Part shown: in pieces, positions 26,007 to 34,306 of the stretch
Layout: every line of letters starts with the position of its first letter
How positions within the stretch are numbered: the first letter of the stretch is position 1
DNA from: Pararhodobacter sp. CCB-MM2
GTDB taxonomy: Bacteria > Pseudomonadota > Alphaproteobacteria > Rhodobacterales > Rhodobacteraceae
Direction: 5' to 3'
NCBI RefSeq assembly: GCF_001691415.1
Contig: NZ_LRRR01000027.1
Coordinates: forward strand, 1-61,630
Length of the DNA: 61,630 bases
Program-made: the position numbers and the translations under genes
The notes under the pieces: generated by a model
What the model was told of the DNA's origin: nothing
Database searches by the model: none
The model's input: the letters and a program-made list of their open reading frames with translations, nothing else

Positions 26007-27316
26007 GCGGCGTCGAGATCGGGCTCTGGTCCCTCGTCGGCATTCTGGGCCTGATCTGGCTGGGGATGCATGTCTCGATCGCGCTGGCGCTGACCTCTTT
26101 CGTCGGCATCTGGGCGCTGAGGGACAACCCGCAATACGCCTCGCGCATGCTGTCCTTGGCGACGCGCGAGAGCATCTCGTCCTACCTCTTCGGCGTCGTG
26201 CCGCTCTTCGTGCTGATGGGCCTCGTTGTCTCCCGCGCGGACATTGGCCGCGACACGTTCGACGTGGCGAACCGGGCCTTGGGACGCCTCAAGGGGGGCC
26301 TCGGCATGGCCACGGTGGGGGCGAATGCGATCTTCGCGGCGATCACCGGCATCTCCATCGCCTCGGCCGCCGTCTTCACCAAGGTCGCCGTGCCCGAGAT
26401 GATGCGCATCGGCCATACCGCGCGCTTCGCGACCGGGGTCGTCGCGGGCTCGTCCGTGCTGGGGATGCTGATCCCGCCGTCCTTGCTGCTCATCCTCTAC
26501 GGCATTATCGCCGAGCAATCCGTGGGCCTGCTGTTCGTTGCCGGCATCGGGCCGGGGATCGTGCTGACCGTGGCCTATATCGTCGGCATTGCCCTGATGG
26601 TGCGCTTCTGGCCCAGCTTCACCGGCACACCGCAACCCGCCCCCGAAATCACCTATGAGGGCTCGCTCGCCCGTGACACGGCCTCGAAACTCGCCCCCAT
26701 CGCCGCGCTGATCGCGCTGGTGCTGGGCGGGATCTACGGCGGGGTCTTCACCCCGACCGAGGCCGGGGCCATCGGCGCGCTCGGCGCCATCGTCATCGCC
26801 GCCGCCAAACGCCGGATCGGCTGGCGGGTCCTGTGGCAGGTGACGCTGGAGACCGGGCATATCACCGCCTCGATCTGCTTCCTGATCGTCGCTGCCACGA
26901 TGTATTCGCGCTTCCTGTCGCTCTCGGGCCTGCCCGGCTTCGTCACCGAATGGGCCATCGCGCAGGACCTCGGGCCTACCGGCTTCATCCTGCTCTTCTG
27001 CCTGATCTTGATCGTGTTGGGGACGATCCTCGATTCATCGTCCATCCTGCTGATCACCCTCCCCCTCGTGCTGCCCATCGCCGAGGCAATGCAGATCAAC
27101 CTCATCTGGTTCGGCATCATCACCGTGCTCGCGGTCGAGATCGGCCTGCTGACGCCGCCGCTCGGCCTCTCGGTCTATGTGATCAAGGGCTCGCTCGACG
27201 ATCCCTCGATCACCTTGGGCGACGTGTTCAAGGGCGCGCTGCCCTTCGCCGCGATCATGGTGCTGGTGCTGCTTCTCCTCATCTTCCTGCCCGGCCTCTC
27301 CATCGGCCTCCTCTGA
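26003..27316 (+). CDS. TRAP transporter large permease (DctM type)
   Basis: Permease of 437 aa with about 12 helices. It drives sodium-coupled uptake of the ligand. DctM markers: SYLFGVVPLFVLMGLVVSRADIGRD near 56, GANAIFAAITGISIASAAVFTKVAVPEM near 104, GMLIPPSLLLILYGII near 151 and GTILDSSSILLITLPLVLPI near 339. Full length. It is followed after 11 bases by the cyclase gene, so it shares the operon. Confidence 0.95.
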   Translation: MSGVEIGLWSLVGILGLIWLGMHVSIALALTSFVGIWALRDNPQYASRMLSLATRESISSYLFGVVPLFVLMGLVVSRADIGRDTFDVANRALGRLKGGLGMATVGANAIFAAITGISIASAAVFTKVAVPEMMRIGHTARFATGVVAGSSVLGMLIPPSLLLILYGIIAEQSVGLLFVAGIGPGIVLTVAYIVGIALMVRFWPSFTGTPQPAPEITYEGSLARDTASKLAPIAALIALVLGGIYGGVFTPTEAGAIGALGAIVIAAAKRRIGWRVLWQVTLETGHITASICFLIVAATMYSRFLSLSGLPGFVTEWAIAQDLGPTGFILLFCLILIVLGTILDSSSILLITLPLVLPIAEAMQINLIWFGIITVLAVEIGLLTPPLGLSVYVIKGSLDDPSITLGDVFKGALPFAAIMVLVLLLLIFLPGLSIGLL

Positions 27317-27327
27317 AAGGACCTCCC

Positions 27328-28110
27328 ATGCGGATCATCGACCTCTCGGTTGCGCTTGAAACCGGCATTGCCTCGGACCCGCCGATGATGGAGCCGAAGA
27401 TCCAGTATCAGGGCCATAAGGACACGCAGGAGCAGATCACCGGCTTCTTCCCCGGAATGACGAACGACGACCTGCCGGACGGCGATGGCTGGGCGGTGGA
27501 ATGGGTGCAACTGTCGACGCATAACGGCACCCATCTCGACGCGCCCTATCACCACCATTCCACCATGGACCGCGCACTGGTCCCCGGTGGACGGCCCGCG
27601 ATCACTATTGACGAGGTGCCGCTGGAATGGTGCTTCCAGCCCGGCGTGAAGCTGGATTTCCGGCATTTCCCTGATGGTTATGTCGTCACGCCCGAGGATG
27701 TCGAGGCCGAGCTTGCCCGCATCGGCCACACGCTCAGCCCGTTGGAGATCGTCGTCGTCAACACTTCGGCTGGAGCGGCCTATGGGCGGCCGGACTATGT
27801 CGCCAAGGGCTGCGGTATGGGCAAGGCCGCGACGCTGTATCTGCTGGAGCGCGGCGTACGGGTGACCGGCACCGATTCCTGGTCCTGGGACGCGCCCTTC
27901 ATCCACACAGCGCAGAAATACGCCGAGACCCATGACGCGGGCCTGATCTGGGAAGGGCACCGCGCCTCGATGGAGATCGGCTATTGCCATATGGAGAAGC
28001 TGGCGAACTTGGACCAGTTGCCGGCCACGGGCTTCAAGGTCTCGTGCTTCCCGTTCAAGATCAAGAAGGCCTCGGCGGGCTTTACCCGCTGCGTGGCGAT
28101 TTTGGACTGA
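27328..28110 (+). CDS. Cyclase-family metal hydrolase (kynurenine formamidase/isatin hydrolase-like)
   Basis: Hydrolase of 260 aa of the cyclase family (PF04199). The metal-binding motif HNGTHLDAPYHHH lies at residues 65-77 (His65, His69, Asp71). The family opens cyclic amides or formamides, as in isatin hydrolase and kynurenine formamidase, and related activities. Later blocks: VVNTSAGAAYGRPDYVAKGCGM and TDSWSWDAPF. The ATG at 27328 follows AAAGGACCTCCC. It shares one base with the next gene (TGATG). Close to the TRAP genes, it probably hydrolyses the imported compound; the substrate is unknown. Confidence 0.88.
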   Translation: MRIIDLSVALETGIASDPPMMEPKIQYQGHKDTQEQITGFFPGMTNDDLPDGDGWAVEWVQLSTHNGTHLDAPYHHHSTMDRALVPGGRPAITIDEVPLEWCFQPGVKLDFRHFPDGYVVTPEDVEAELARIGHTLSPLEIVVVNTSAGAAYGRPDYVAKGCGMGKAATLYLLERGVRVTGTDSWSWDAPFIHTAQKYAETHDAGLIWEGHRASMEIGYCHMEKLANLDQLPATGFKVSCFPFKIKKASAGFTRCVAILD

Positions 28111-28589
28111 TGGAACAGGCCATCGTCCAGTTCAACGCCGAGGGCACAGCCACCGGCAAGATGCGCAACGATCTGAGCATCTCAATGTCCCAACCCTTTG
28201 CCGAGGGGCCCTGGGAGATGGCGACCGACGAGGGCAGCTTCCACGGCGGCGACGGCTCGGCCCCGCCCCCCCTGGCGCTGTTCGTGGGCGGGCTCACCGG
28301 CTGCATCATGACCCAGATCCGCGCCTTCGCGAAACGGATGGGCGTCAGCCTGAGCGACCTGAGGGTCGAGACCCGCGTGCAATGGAACTGGGAGGCCAAG
28401 GGCCGCGTCTACGAGACGGCGCCCAAGTCCTTCGAGATTGACGTGCTGATGGAGAGCCCCAATTCGAAAGCCGAGGTCACAGCCCTGATCGAGGCCGCGA
28501 AGAAGGGCTGTTTCATCGAACAGACATTGGGCCGGGGCAATACGATCCGGCACCGCTTGAAAACACCCGAGGGTTGGGTGGACGTCTGA
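28110..28589 (+). CDS. OsmC-like protein
   Basis: Protein of 159 aa of the OsmC/Ohr fold. The two reactive cysteines typical of the fold are present: Cys65 in FVGGLTGCIM and Cys134 in KKGCFIEQTL. Such proteins are thiol peroxidases, but members inside catabolic operons may have other roles. The ATG at 28110 overlaps the preceding stop by one base, so translation is coupled. Its constant neighbours here (cyclase, TRAP, lactonase) suggest a dedicated function in this pathway rather than general stress defence. Confidence 0.9.
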   Translation: MEQAIVQFNAEGTATGKMRNDLSISMSQPFAEGPWEMATDEGSFHGGDGSAPPPLALFVGGLTGCIMTQIRAFAKRMGVSLSDLRVETRVQWNWEAKGRVYETAPKSFEIDVLMESPNSKAEVTALIEAAKKGCFIEQTLGRGNTIRHRLKTPEGWVDV

Positions 28590-28661
28590 GCCCCCGGGCT
28601 CGGACCGGCTCCGGGGCGCAGGAGGGGCGCACCGGAGCCGCTAATCACAGGGGGAGTTGCC

Positions 28662-29672
28662 ATGCGCAATCCGATTGACGGCTTCACTGTCTCGCGCGAG
28701 GACCTGTTCTTCGTCGGCGAGGATCTGCAACGTCCGGAATGCATTCTGGCCGAGCCCGACGGCTCGCTCTGGTCCGCCGATGCGCGGGGCGGCGTGGTGC
28801 ATATCCGCCCGGACGGCACGCAGGAACTGATCGCGCAGGCGCTCGACACCCGCTTCGGCGCCACGATGGACGAGGCCGACCGTTTCACCCAAGGTACCCT
28901 GCCGAACGGGCTGGCGTTTGATGTGGACGGCTCGATCCTGATCTCCAATTTCGGCACCGACCGGCTGGAGCGGATGACCCGCGAGGGGCGCACGACGGTG
29001 ATGCTGGACACGATCGACGGCACGCCCATCGGCAAGGTGAATTTCGTCCTGCGGGACTCGAAGGGCCGGATCTGGCTGACGATTTCCACCAAGATCACCA
29101 ATTGGATGGCCGCCGTCAGCCCGAATATCGCGGACGGCTACGTCGCCGTGCTGGATGACAACGGCGCGCGCATCGTCGCTGACGGCTTCATGTTCACCAA
29201 CGAAATCCGCTTCGACGCCGCCGAGGAATGGCTCTATGTCGTCGAGACCTCGGGCCGTCGGGTGACGCGCCTGCGGATCGACGAGAACACGCAGGTCACC
29301 GCCCGCGAGGTCTTCGGCCCTGCGGATACCGGCGGCTTCATCGACGGCATTGCCTTCGACAGCTTCGGCAACCTCTGGGGCACGCATGTGATGTCGGACC
29401 GGATCTTCGCGATCACCCCGGACGGCGATTTCCGGGTGATCCTCGATGACGACAACCCCGAACCCTCGCGCGCGCTGTATGAAGCCTTCGCGCGGGACGC
29501 CGTCACCCCCAACCACATGCTGGCCTGCGGCGGCACCATCGCGCCGTGGTTTGCCTCGGTCACCTTCGGGGCTGCGGACCTGAAGACGGTCTATATCGGC
29601 TCGCTGCGCGGCACCCGCATCCCCGCCTTCCGCAGCCCCGTCGCGGGCCTGCCAATGGCCCATTGGCGCTAA
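28662..29672 (+). CDS. SMP-30/gluconolactonase-family protein
   Basis: Beta-propeller hydrolase of 336 aa. The SMP-30 pattern is visible in repeated strands: LFFVGEDLQRPECILAEPDGSLWSADARGGVVHI (residues 14-47), KVNFVLRDSKGRIWLTI near 126, FTNEIRFDAAEEWLYVVET near 176 and FIDGIAFDSFGNLWGTHV near 226. Acidic residues at the family's metal positions are plausible. It may open a lactone made in the pathway. The ATG follows GGGGGAG. It is the last gene of the TRAP module; a hairpin lies 70 bases further on. Confidence 0.87.
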   Translation: MRNPIDGFTVSREDLFFVGEDLQRPECILAEPDGSLWSADARGGVVHIRPDGTQELIAQALDTRFGATMDEADRFTQGTLPNGLAFDVDGSILISNFGTDRLERMTREGRTTVMLDTIDGTPIGKVNFVLRDSKGRIWLTISTKITNWMAAVSPNIADGYVAVLDDNGARIVADGFMFTNEIRFDAAEEWLYVVETSGRRVTRLRIDENTQVTAREVFGPADTGGFIDGIAFDSFGNLWGTHVMSDRIFAITPDGDFRVILDDDNPEPSRALYEAFARDAVTPNHMLACGGTIAPWFASVTFGAADLKTVYIGSLRGTRIPAFRSPVAGLPMAHWR

Positions 29673-29743
29673 GATCAGCGCACAGGCAGCATCGGAAATC
29701 CGTGATTTTTCAACGCGCAGGGAAGAAAGTTTCCTTGCGCACC

Positions 29744-29770
29744 AAGGGGTTTCGCCGCGCTGCGGCGAAA
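29744..29770 (+). repeat. Hairpin with a 17-base motif shared with the csbD upstream region
   Basis: The stem TTTCGCCGC (29750-29758), loop GCT, GCGGCGAAA (29762-29770) could end the TRAP operon. The 17 bases AAGGGGTTTCGCCGCGC (29744-29760) also occur at 9385-9401. The rest of the 295-bp gap before gpsA shows no gene. Confidence 0.45.
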
Positions 29771-29967
29771 AGGGTTGAAGCCCCGGCCGTGAACGCTAAC
29801 CTCTAAGGCAATCCTGCGGTTGGCCTTTTGCCGCCTGCTTCACCTGCGCGCGACGCCCCCTGTGCGGCGTCTATCGCCCTGCCCTTCGCCGCCTTCATGG
29901 CGGACCCTTCCGGGCGCGCGTGACCTGACAATGCGTTCTGACACCCGAACTTCCAAGGGAGTTCCCG

Positions 29968-31107
29968 ATGAAGGATACTGTGCCTCACACCGCCCCCTCC
30001 ACCCCGTATCACCGCCTCGCCGTGCTGGGCGCCGGCAGCTGGGGCACCGCCCTTGCCACCGTGCTCGCCCGCAACGGCCGCTCCGTTCGCCTCTGGGCCC
30101 GCCGGCCCGATCAGGCCGAGCGCATCAATGCCTCGGGCGAGAATGCCGACTACCTGCCCGGCGTCATGCTGCCCGGGGGCTTGAGTGCCACGGCGGACCT
30201 TGCCTCGGCCTTGAAGGACGTGGAGGCGGTGCTGATCGTCACGCCGTCTTCCACCCTGCGCCAGATGTGCCGCGCGATGGCGCCGCATCTGCCCGCCGGC
30301 GTGCCCATCGCGCTGGCCTGTAAAGGGGTGGAGCGCGACACCGGCTACCTGTTGTCCGAGGTTGTGGCCGAAGAACTGCCCGGCCATGTCGTCGGCGCCG
30401 TCTCAGGCCCGACCTTCGCGCGGGAGACCGCGCTCGACCATCCGACCGCCGCGACCGTGGCATTTCCCTTCGGCTACAAGGACCGCCTCAATCCCGGCAC
30501 CAGCCCCGCCGCGCGATTGGCGCTGTCGCTCTCGGGCGGCGGGTTCCGGCCCTACGTCTCGGATGACCTCGTGGGCGTCGAGGTCGGCGGCGCGGTGAAG
30601 AACGTGATCGCCATCGCCTGCGGAATGATGTCGGGCGCGGGCTTTGCCGAGAATACGCGCGCCGCCCTCATCACCCGCGGCATCGACGAGATGAAGCTGC
30701 TCGCCCAGACCCTCGGCGGGCGTCGCGAGACGGTCACCGGGCTGTCCGGCGCGGGCGATCTGACGCTGACCTGCTCGTCCACCACCTCGCGCAACATGAG
30801 CCTTGGGCATCAGCTGGGTCAGGGTATCCCCCGCCCCTCGTGTTTCGAAGGCCGGCCTGTCGTCGTCGAGGGCGAGGTCAACGCGGTCTCTGTGACCGAT
30901 CTGGCCCATCGCATCCGCGTGCCGATGCCGATCTGCGAGACGGTGAACGCCGTCCTGCACAAGGGCGCCAACCTGCAGGAGGCGTTCAACGCCCTCTGGG
31001 CCCGCCCGATCGAAGCCGAACCCTTCGCGCTGGACCTGTCGCTGGACCACCCCGCGCCCGATACCCGTCTGCAATTCGCCAGTCTCGATGGAGGCCTGAC
31101 CGCATGA
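29968..31107 (+). CDS. gpsA: Glycerol-3-phosphate dehydrogenase [NAD(P)+]
   Basis: Enzyme of 379 aa that reduces dihydroxyacetone phosphate to sn-glycerol-3-phosphate in the cytoplasm. Rossmann motif LGAGSWGTALA at 20-30, VSGPTFA near 145, VGGAVKNVIAIACGM near 206 with the catalytic Lys, and GLSGAGDLTLTCSS near 266. The ATG follows AAGGGAG. It overlaps the HAD gene by 4 bases (ATGA), which is followed by GgpS. Here glycerol-3-phosphate is therefore probably made for glucosylglycerol synthesis. A separate housekeeping gpsA elsewhere in the genome is likely. Confidence 0.95.
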   Translation: MKDTVPHTAPSTPYHRLAVLGAGSWGTALATVLARNGRSVRLWARRPDQAERINASGENADYLPGVMLPGGLSATADLASALKDVEAVLIVTPSSTLRQMCRAMAPHLPAGVPIALACKGVERDTGYLLSEVVAEELPGHVVGAVSGPTFARETALDHPTAATVAFPFGYKDRLNPGTSPAARLALSLSGGGFRPYVSDDLVGVEVGGAVKNVIAIACGMMSGAGFAENTRAALITRGIDEMKLLAQTLGGRRETVTGLSGAGDLTLTCSSTTSRNMSLGHQLGQGIPRPSCFEGRPVVVEGEVNAVSVTDLAHRIRVPMPICETVNAVLHKGANLQEAFNALWARPIEAEPFALDLSLDHPAPDTRLQFASLDGGLTA

Positions 31108-31886
31108 ACGTGCACGCCACCCCCCGCCCCGCCATTGCCGCCCGCCGCTTCACGCTGGCGACCGACCTTGACGGCACCTTCCTCGGCGGCACGGACAAAG
31201 ACCGCGCCCGCCTGTATGGCTGGATCGAGGAGAACCGCGACTCTATCGGCCTGATCTTCGTCACCGGCCGCGATCCTGAGTTCATCATGCAGATGTGCCG
31301 CGAACGGGGCCTGCCGTGGCCCGAGTACGTCGTCGGCGATGTTGGCACCACGATTGCCGAGGTCCTGCCCGACGGCTCCATCGCGCCCATCGTGCCCCTT
31401 GAGGACGACATCGCCCGGCGCTGGGACGACAAAGGGGCTGCGGTGCGCGCGGCGCTGGACGGCCATCCCGGCCTGCAGCTGCAGCCCACGCCCTTCCGCT
31501 ACCGCGTGAGCTACGACCTGACGCCGACGTCGTATGACGCGACCGCCGAGGCACGGGTCGAGGCGCTGGGTCTCGATTGGCTGATCTCGGACAACCGCTT
31601 CTTCGACGTCTTGCCCGCGGGCGTCTCCAAGGGCCCGTCGATCCGCCGCCTCGTCGAGCATCTGGGCATCGCGCCCGAGCGCGTGCTCTGCGCGGGCGAC
31701 ACGCTGAACGATTTGTCGATGCTGGCCTCGGGCCTGCCCGCCGTGGCCGTCGGCAATTCCGAACCGCTCCTCACGCACCAGCTTGAGGGCATCGAGACGG
31801 TCTACCACGCCCGCGCCCATGGCGCGGCGGGGATCCTCGAAGCCATCGCCGCGTTGGAGCTTCACACCATTCCGCAGGAGGCCTGA
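31104..31886 (+). CDS. HAD-superfamily phosphatase, probable glucosylglycerol-phosphate phosphatase
   Basis: Phosphatase of 260 aa of the sucrose-phosphate-phosphatase-like HAD group. Motif I LATDLDGTFLGG (nucleophile Asp21, acid/base Asp23), motif II FVTGRDPEF near 54, Lys in GVSKGPSIRRLV near 177, and motif IV CAGDTLNDLSML near 200. Wedged between gpsA (4-base overlap) and ggpS (4-base gap), it most likely removes phosphate from glucosylglycerol-phosphate. This assignment rests on gene context; trehalose-phosphate is an alternative. In Pseudomonas a comparable HAD domain is fused to GgpS. Confidence 0.85.
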   Translation: MNVHATPRPAIAARRFTLATDLDGTFLGGTDKDRARLYGWIEENRDSIGLIFVTGRDPEFIMQMCRERGLPWPEYVVGDVGTTIAEVLPDGSIAPIVPLEDDIARRWDDKGAAVRAALDGHPGLQLQPTPFRYRVSYDLTPTSYDATAEARVEALGLDWLISDNRFFDVLPAGVSKGPSIRRLVEHLGIAPERVLCAGDTLNDLSMLASGLPAVAVGNSEPLLTHQLEGIETVYHARAHGAAGILEAIAALELHTIPQEA

Positions 31887-31890
31887 GCCC

Positions 31891-33393
31891 ATGCCGTCCA
31901 ATCTGGTCATCGTCTATCACCGCCAACCCTATGAAGAGGTCGAGATCGACGGGAAGATCGAGTTCCGCGAGAACCGCAGCCCGAACGGCATCGTCCCCAC
32001 GCTGAAAAGCTTCTTCGGCCGCGTCGACAAGGGCGCGTGGATTGCGTGGAAACATGCCGACGATCCCTCGAACCCGGATTTCGAACGGGTCGTTGAGATC
32101 GACGATCAATACGGAAAATACACCGTCTCGCGCCTGCCGCTGACGCCCGAACAGGTCACCAGCTTCTACCATATCTCCTCGAAAGAGGCCTTCTGGCCGA
32201 TCCTGCACGGCTTCAAGGAGCGCTACAATTACGACCCCGTCGACTGGCCGACCTTCCGCGAAGTGAACTGGGCCTTCGCCGAGGCTGCCGCCGCCGAAGC
32301 CGCCGAGGGCGCCGTGGTCTGGGTGCATGACTACAACCTGTGGCTGGTGCCCGGCTATCTGCGCACCCTGCGACCCGATGTGAAGATCAGCTTCTTCCAC
32401 CACACGCCCTTCCCGAACGCCGACCTGTTCAACGTCCTGCCTTGGCGCAAGGAGATCCTGGAAAGCCTGCTCTCTTGCGATGTCGTGGGCTTCCATATCC
32501 CGCGCTATGCCAACAACTTCGTCTCCGCCGCGCGCTCGCTTCTGGAGGTGGACACGCTGAAGCGTGAGAAGGTGCATGACGAACTCTCGGCGCAAACCAC
32601 CGCGCTGTCCGAGCAATCGGTCGTCACCCATGTCGGCTATGACGGGCGGGTGATCCGGCTGCAGGCCAGCCCGGTCGGCGTGGACGTGGGCTTCATCGAG
32701 GAGGTCGCGGCCCGCCCGGAAACCGCCGAGAAGCTCGCGCATATCAAGGAGGAGCTGGGCGACCGGAAGCTCATCCTCTCGGTCGGGCGCACGGATTACA
32801 CCAAGGGCGGCATCGAGCAGCTGCAAAGCTTCGAGCGTATTCTGGAAAGCCGTCCCGACCTGCGCGGCAAGGTGCGCCTGATGCATGTTTCGGCCGCCGC
32901 GAATTCGAACATGACCGCCTATGAGGAGATCCAGCAGCAGCTGGAACAGCTCGCCGGCAAGATCAACGGGCGCTATGGCAGCTTCGATTGGCAGCCGATC
33001 TCTCTGATCTCGCGGCCCGTGCCGTTCGCCGAACTGGTGGCCTATTACCAAGCGGCGCATGTCGCGTGGATCACGCCGCTCGCGGACGGGATGAACCTTG
33101 TGTGCAAGGAATATTGCGCGGCACGGTCGGATAACGACGGGGTGCTGGTGCTGTCCGAATTCGCCGGCGCGGCGGTGGAGCTGGGCTTTTCCGTCCACAC
33201 CAACCCCTTCTCGCACAAGTCGATGGATCAGGCGATCCAATACGCCCTGTCCCTGCCCGAGACCGAACGCCACGGCCGCATGAAGGCCAACCGCGAGGTC
33301 GTCCGGCGCCATGACATCCGCTATTGGGCCGAGGACCAGATGCAGGCCTTCGGCAGCGAGACCTTGGCCGGATTATCCTCTGAACCCGTCTGA
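31891..33393 (+). CDS. ggpS: Glucosylglycerol-phosphate synthase (GT20 family)
   Basis: Glycosyltransferase of 500 aa, GT20 family, joining ADP-glucose and glycerol-3-phosphate. It follows cyanobacterial GgpS rather than trehalose-phosphate synthase: LVIVYHRQPYEEV (residues 5-17), RSPNGIVPTLKSFF, W-x-AWK, FYHISSKEAFWPILHGF near 86, VWVHDYNLWLVPGYL near 138, FFHHTPFP near 166, and a C-terminal WITPLADGMNLVCKEY and VLVLSEFAGAAVELG near 415. ATG 4 bases after the HAD stop. The product supports osmotic stress tolerance. A strong terminator follows. Confidence 0.93.
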   Translation: MPSNLVIVYHRQPYEEVEIDGKIEFRENRSPNGIVPTLKSFFGRVDKGAWIAWKHADDPSNPDFERVVEIDDQYGKYTVSRLPLTPEQVTSFYHISSKEAFWPILHGFKERYNYDPVDWPTFREVNWAFAEAAAAEAAEGAVVWVHDYNLWLVPGYLRTLRPDVKISFFHHTPFPNADLFNVLPWRKEILESLLSCDVVGFHIPRYANNFVSAARSLLEVDTLKREKVHDELSAQTTALSEQSVVTHVGYDGRVIRLQASPVGVDVGFIEEVAARPETAEKLAHIKEELGDRKLILSVGRTDYTKGGIEQLQSFERILESRPDLRGKVRLMHVSAAANSNMTAYEEIQQQLEQLAGKINGRYGSFDWQPISLISRPVPFAELVAYYQAAHVAWITPLADGMNLVCKEYCAARSDNDGVLVLSEFAGAAVELGFSVHTNPFSHKSMDQAIQYALSLPETERHGRMKANREVVRRHDIRYWAEDQMQAFGSETLAGLSSEPV

Positions 33394-33419
33394 CGTCTTG
33401 CCTGACGCCCTGAGAAGAA

Positions 33420-33455
33420 CAAAACGCCCCGGCCTTTCGGTCGGGGCGCTTTTCT
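33420..33455. terminator. Terminator between ggpS and pstB (convergent)
   Basis: Arms CGCCCCGGC (33425-33433) and GTCGGGGCG (33440-33448) with loop CTTTCG, one G-T pair, flanked by AAAA and TTTTCTTT. It serves ggpS and, from the other side, pstB. Confidence 0.9.
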
Positions 33456-33471
33456 TTGGCTTGGGCCGGGA

Positions 33472-34305
33472 TCAGCCGATACGGCCGGTGATATAGGCCT
33501 CGGTCTGCTTTTCCTTCGGGTTGACGAAGATCTGCTCCGTCTCGCCGTATTCGATCAGCTTGCCCAGATGGAAGAAGGCGGTCTTCTGGCTGACGCGCGC
33601 CGCCTGCTGCATCGAGTGGGTCACGATGATGATCGTGTACTGCTCTTTCAGCTCGTGGATCAGGTCCTCGACAATCGAGGTCGCGATCGGGTCCAGCGCC
33701 GAGCAAGGCTCGTCCATCAAGATGACCTCGGGGCCGGTGGCGATGGTGCGCGCGATGCACAGACGCTGCTGCTGGCCGCCCGAGAGGCCGGTGCCCGGCG
33801 CGTCGAGACGGTCGTGCACTTCCTTCCACAGACCCGCCTTCTTCAGCGAGCTTTCGACCAGCTCATCGGTCTCGGCCTTGTTCTTCACGAGGCCATGGAT
33901 GCGCGGGCCATAGGCGATGTTGTCGTAGATCGACTTGGGGAACGGGTTCGGCTTCTGGAACACCATGCCGACGCGGGCGCGCAGCTCCACCACGTCCAGC
34001 GAGGGGTCATAGATATCCTCGCCGTCGATGGTGATCTTGCCGCCGACCTTGCAGCCCTCGATGGTGTCGTTCATGCGGTTGAAGCAACGCAGGAAGGTCG
34101 ACTTGCCGCAGCCCGAGGGGCCGATGAAGGCGGTGACCGACTTCTCGGGCACTTCCATCGACACGCCGAAGATCGCCTGCTTCTCGCCGTAATGGACGGT
34201 CACGTCCTTGGCCGAGATGCGGCTGACCGCGCTGGCGGCCGAGGCGGGGGCCGAGGGGACGATACGGTTGCCGCCCATCGGGCCGCTGTTGTTGGTCGCG
34301 TTCAT
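33472..34305 (-). CDS. pstB: Phosphate ABC transporter ATP-binding protein PstB
   Basis: ATPase of 277 aa powering high-affinity phosphate import. Walker A GPSGCGKST at 62-70, Q-loop FQKPNPFPKSIYDNIAYGPRIHG, signature LSGGQQQRLCIARTIA, Walker B VILMDEPCSALDPIAT. It carries an N-terminal extension of about 28 Ser/Ala/Asn-rich residues. One base from pstA. The usual downstream phoU and phoB genes are not here: the operon runs into a terminator and the convergent ggpS. Confidence 0.97.
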   Translation of the reverse strand: MNATNNSGPMGGNRIVPSAPASAASAVSRISAKDVTVHYGEKQAIFGVSMEVPEKSVTAFIGPSGCGKSTFLRCFNRMNDTIEGCKVGGKITIDGEDIYDPSLDVVELRARVGMVFQKPNPFPKSIYDNIAYGPRIHGLVKNKAETDELVESSLKKAGLWKEVHDRLDAPGTGLSGGQQQRLCIARTIATGPEVILMDEPCSALDPIATSIVEDLIHELKEQYTIIIVTHSMQQAARVSQKTAFFHLGKLIEYGETEQIFVNPKEKQTEAYITGRIG

Positions 34306-34306
34306 C

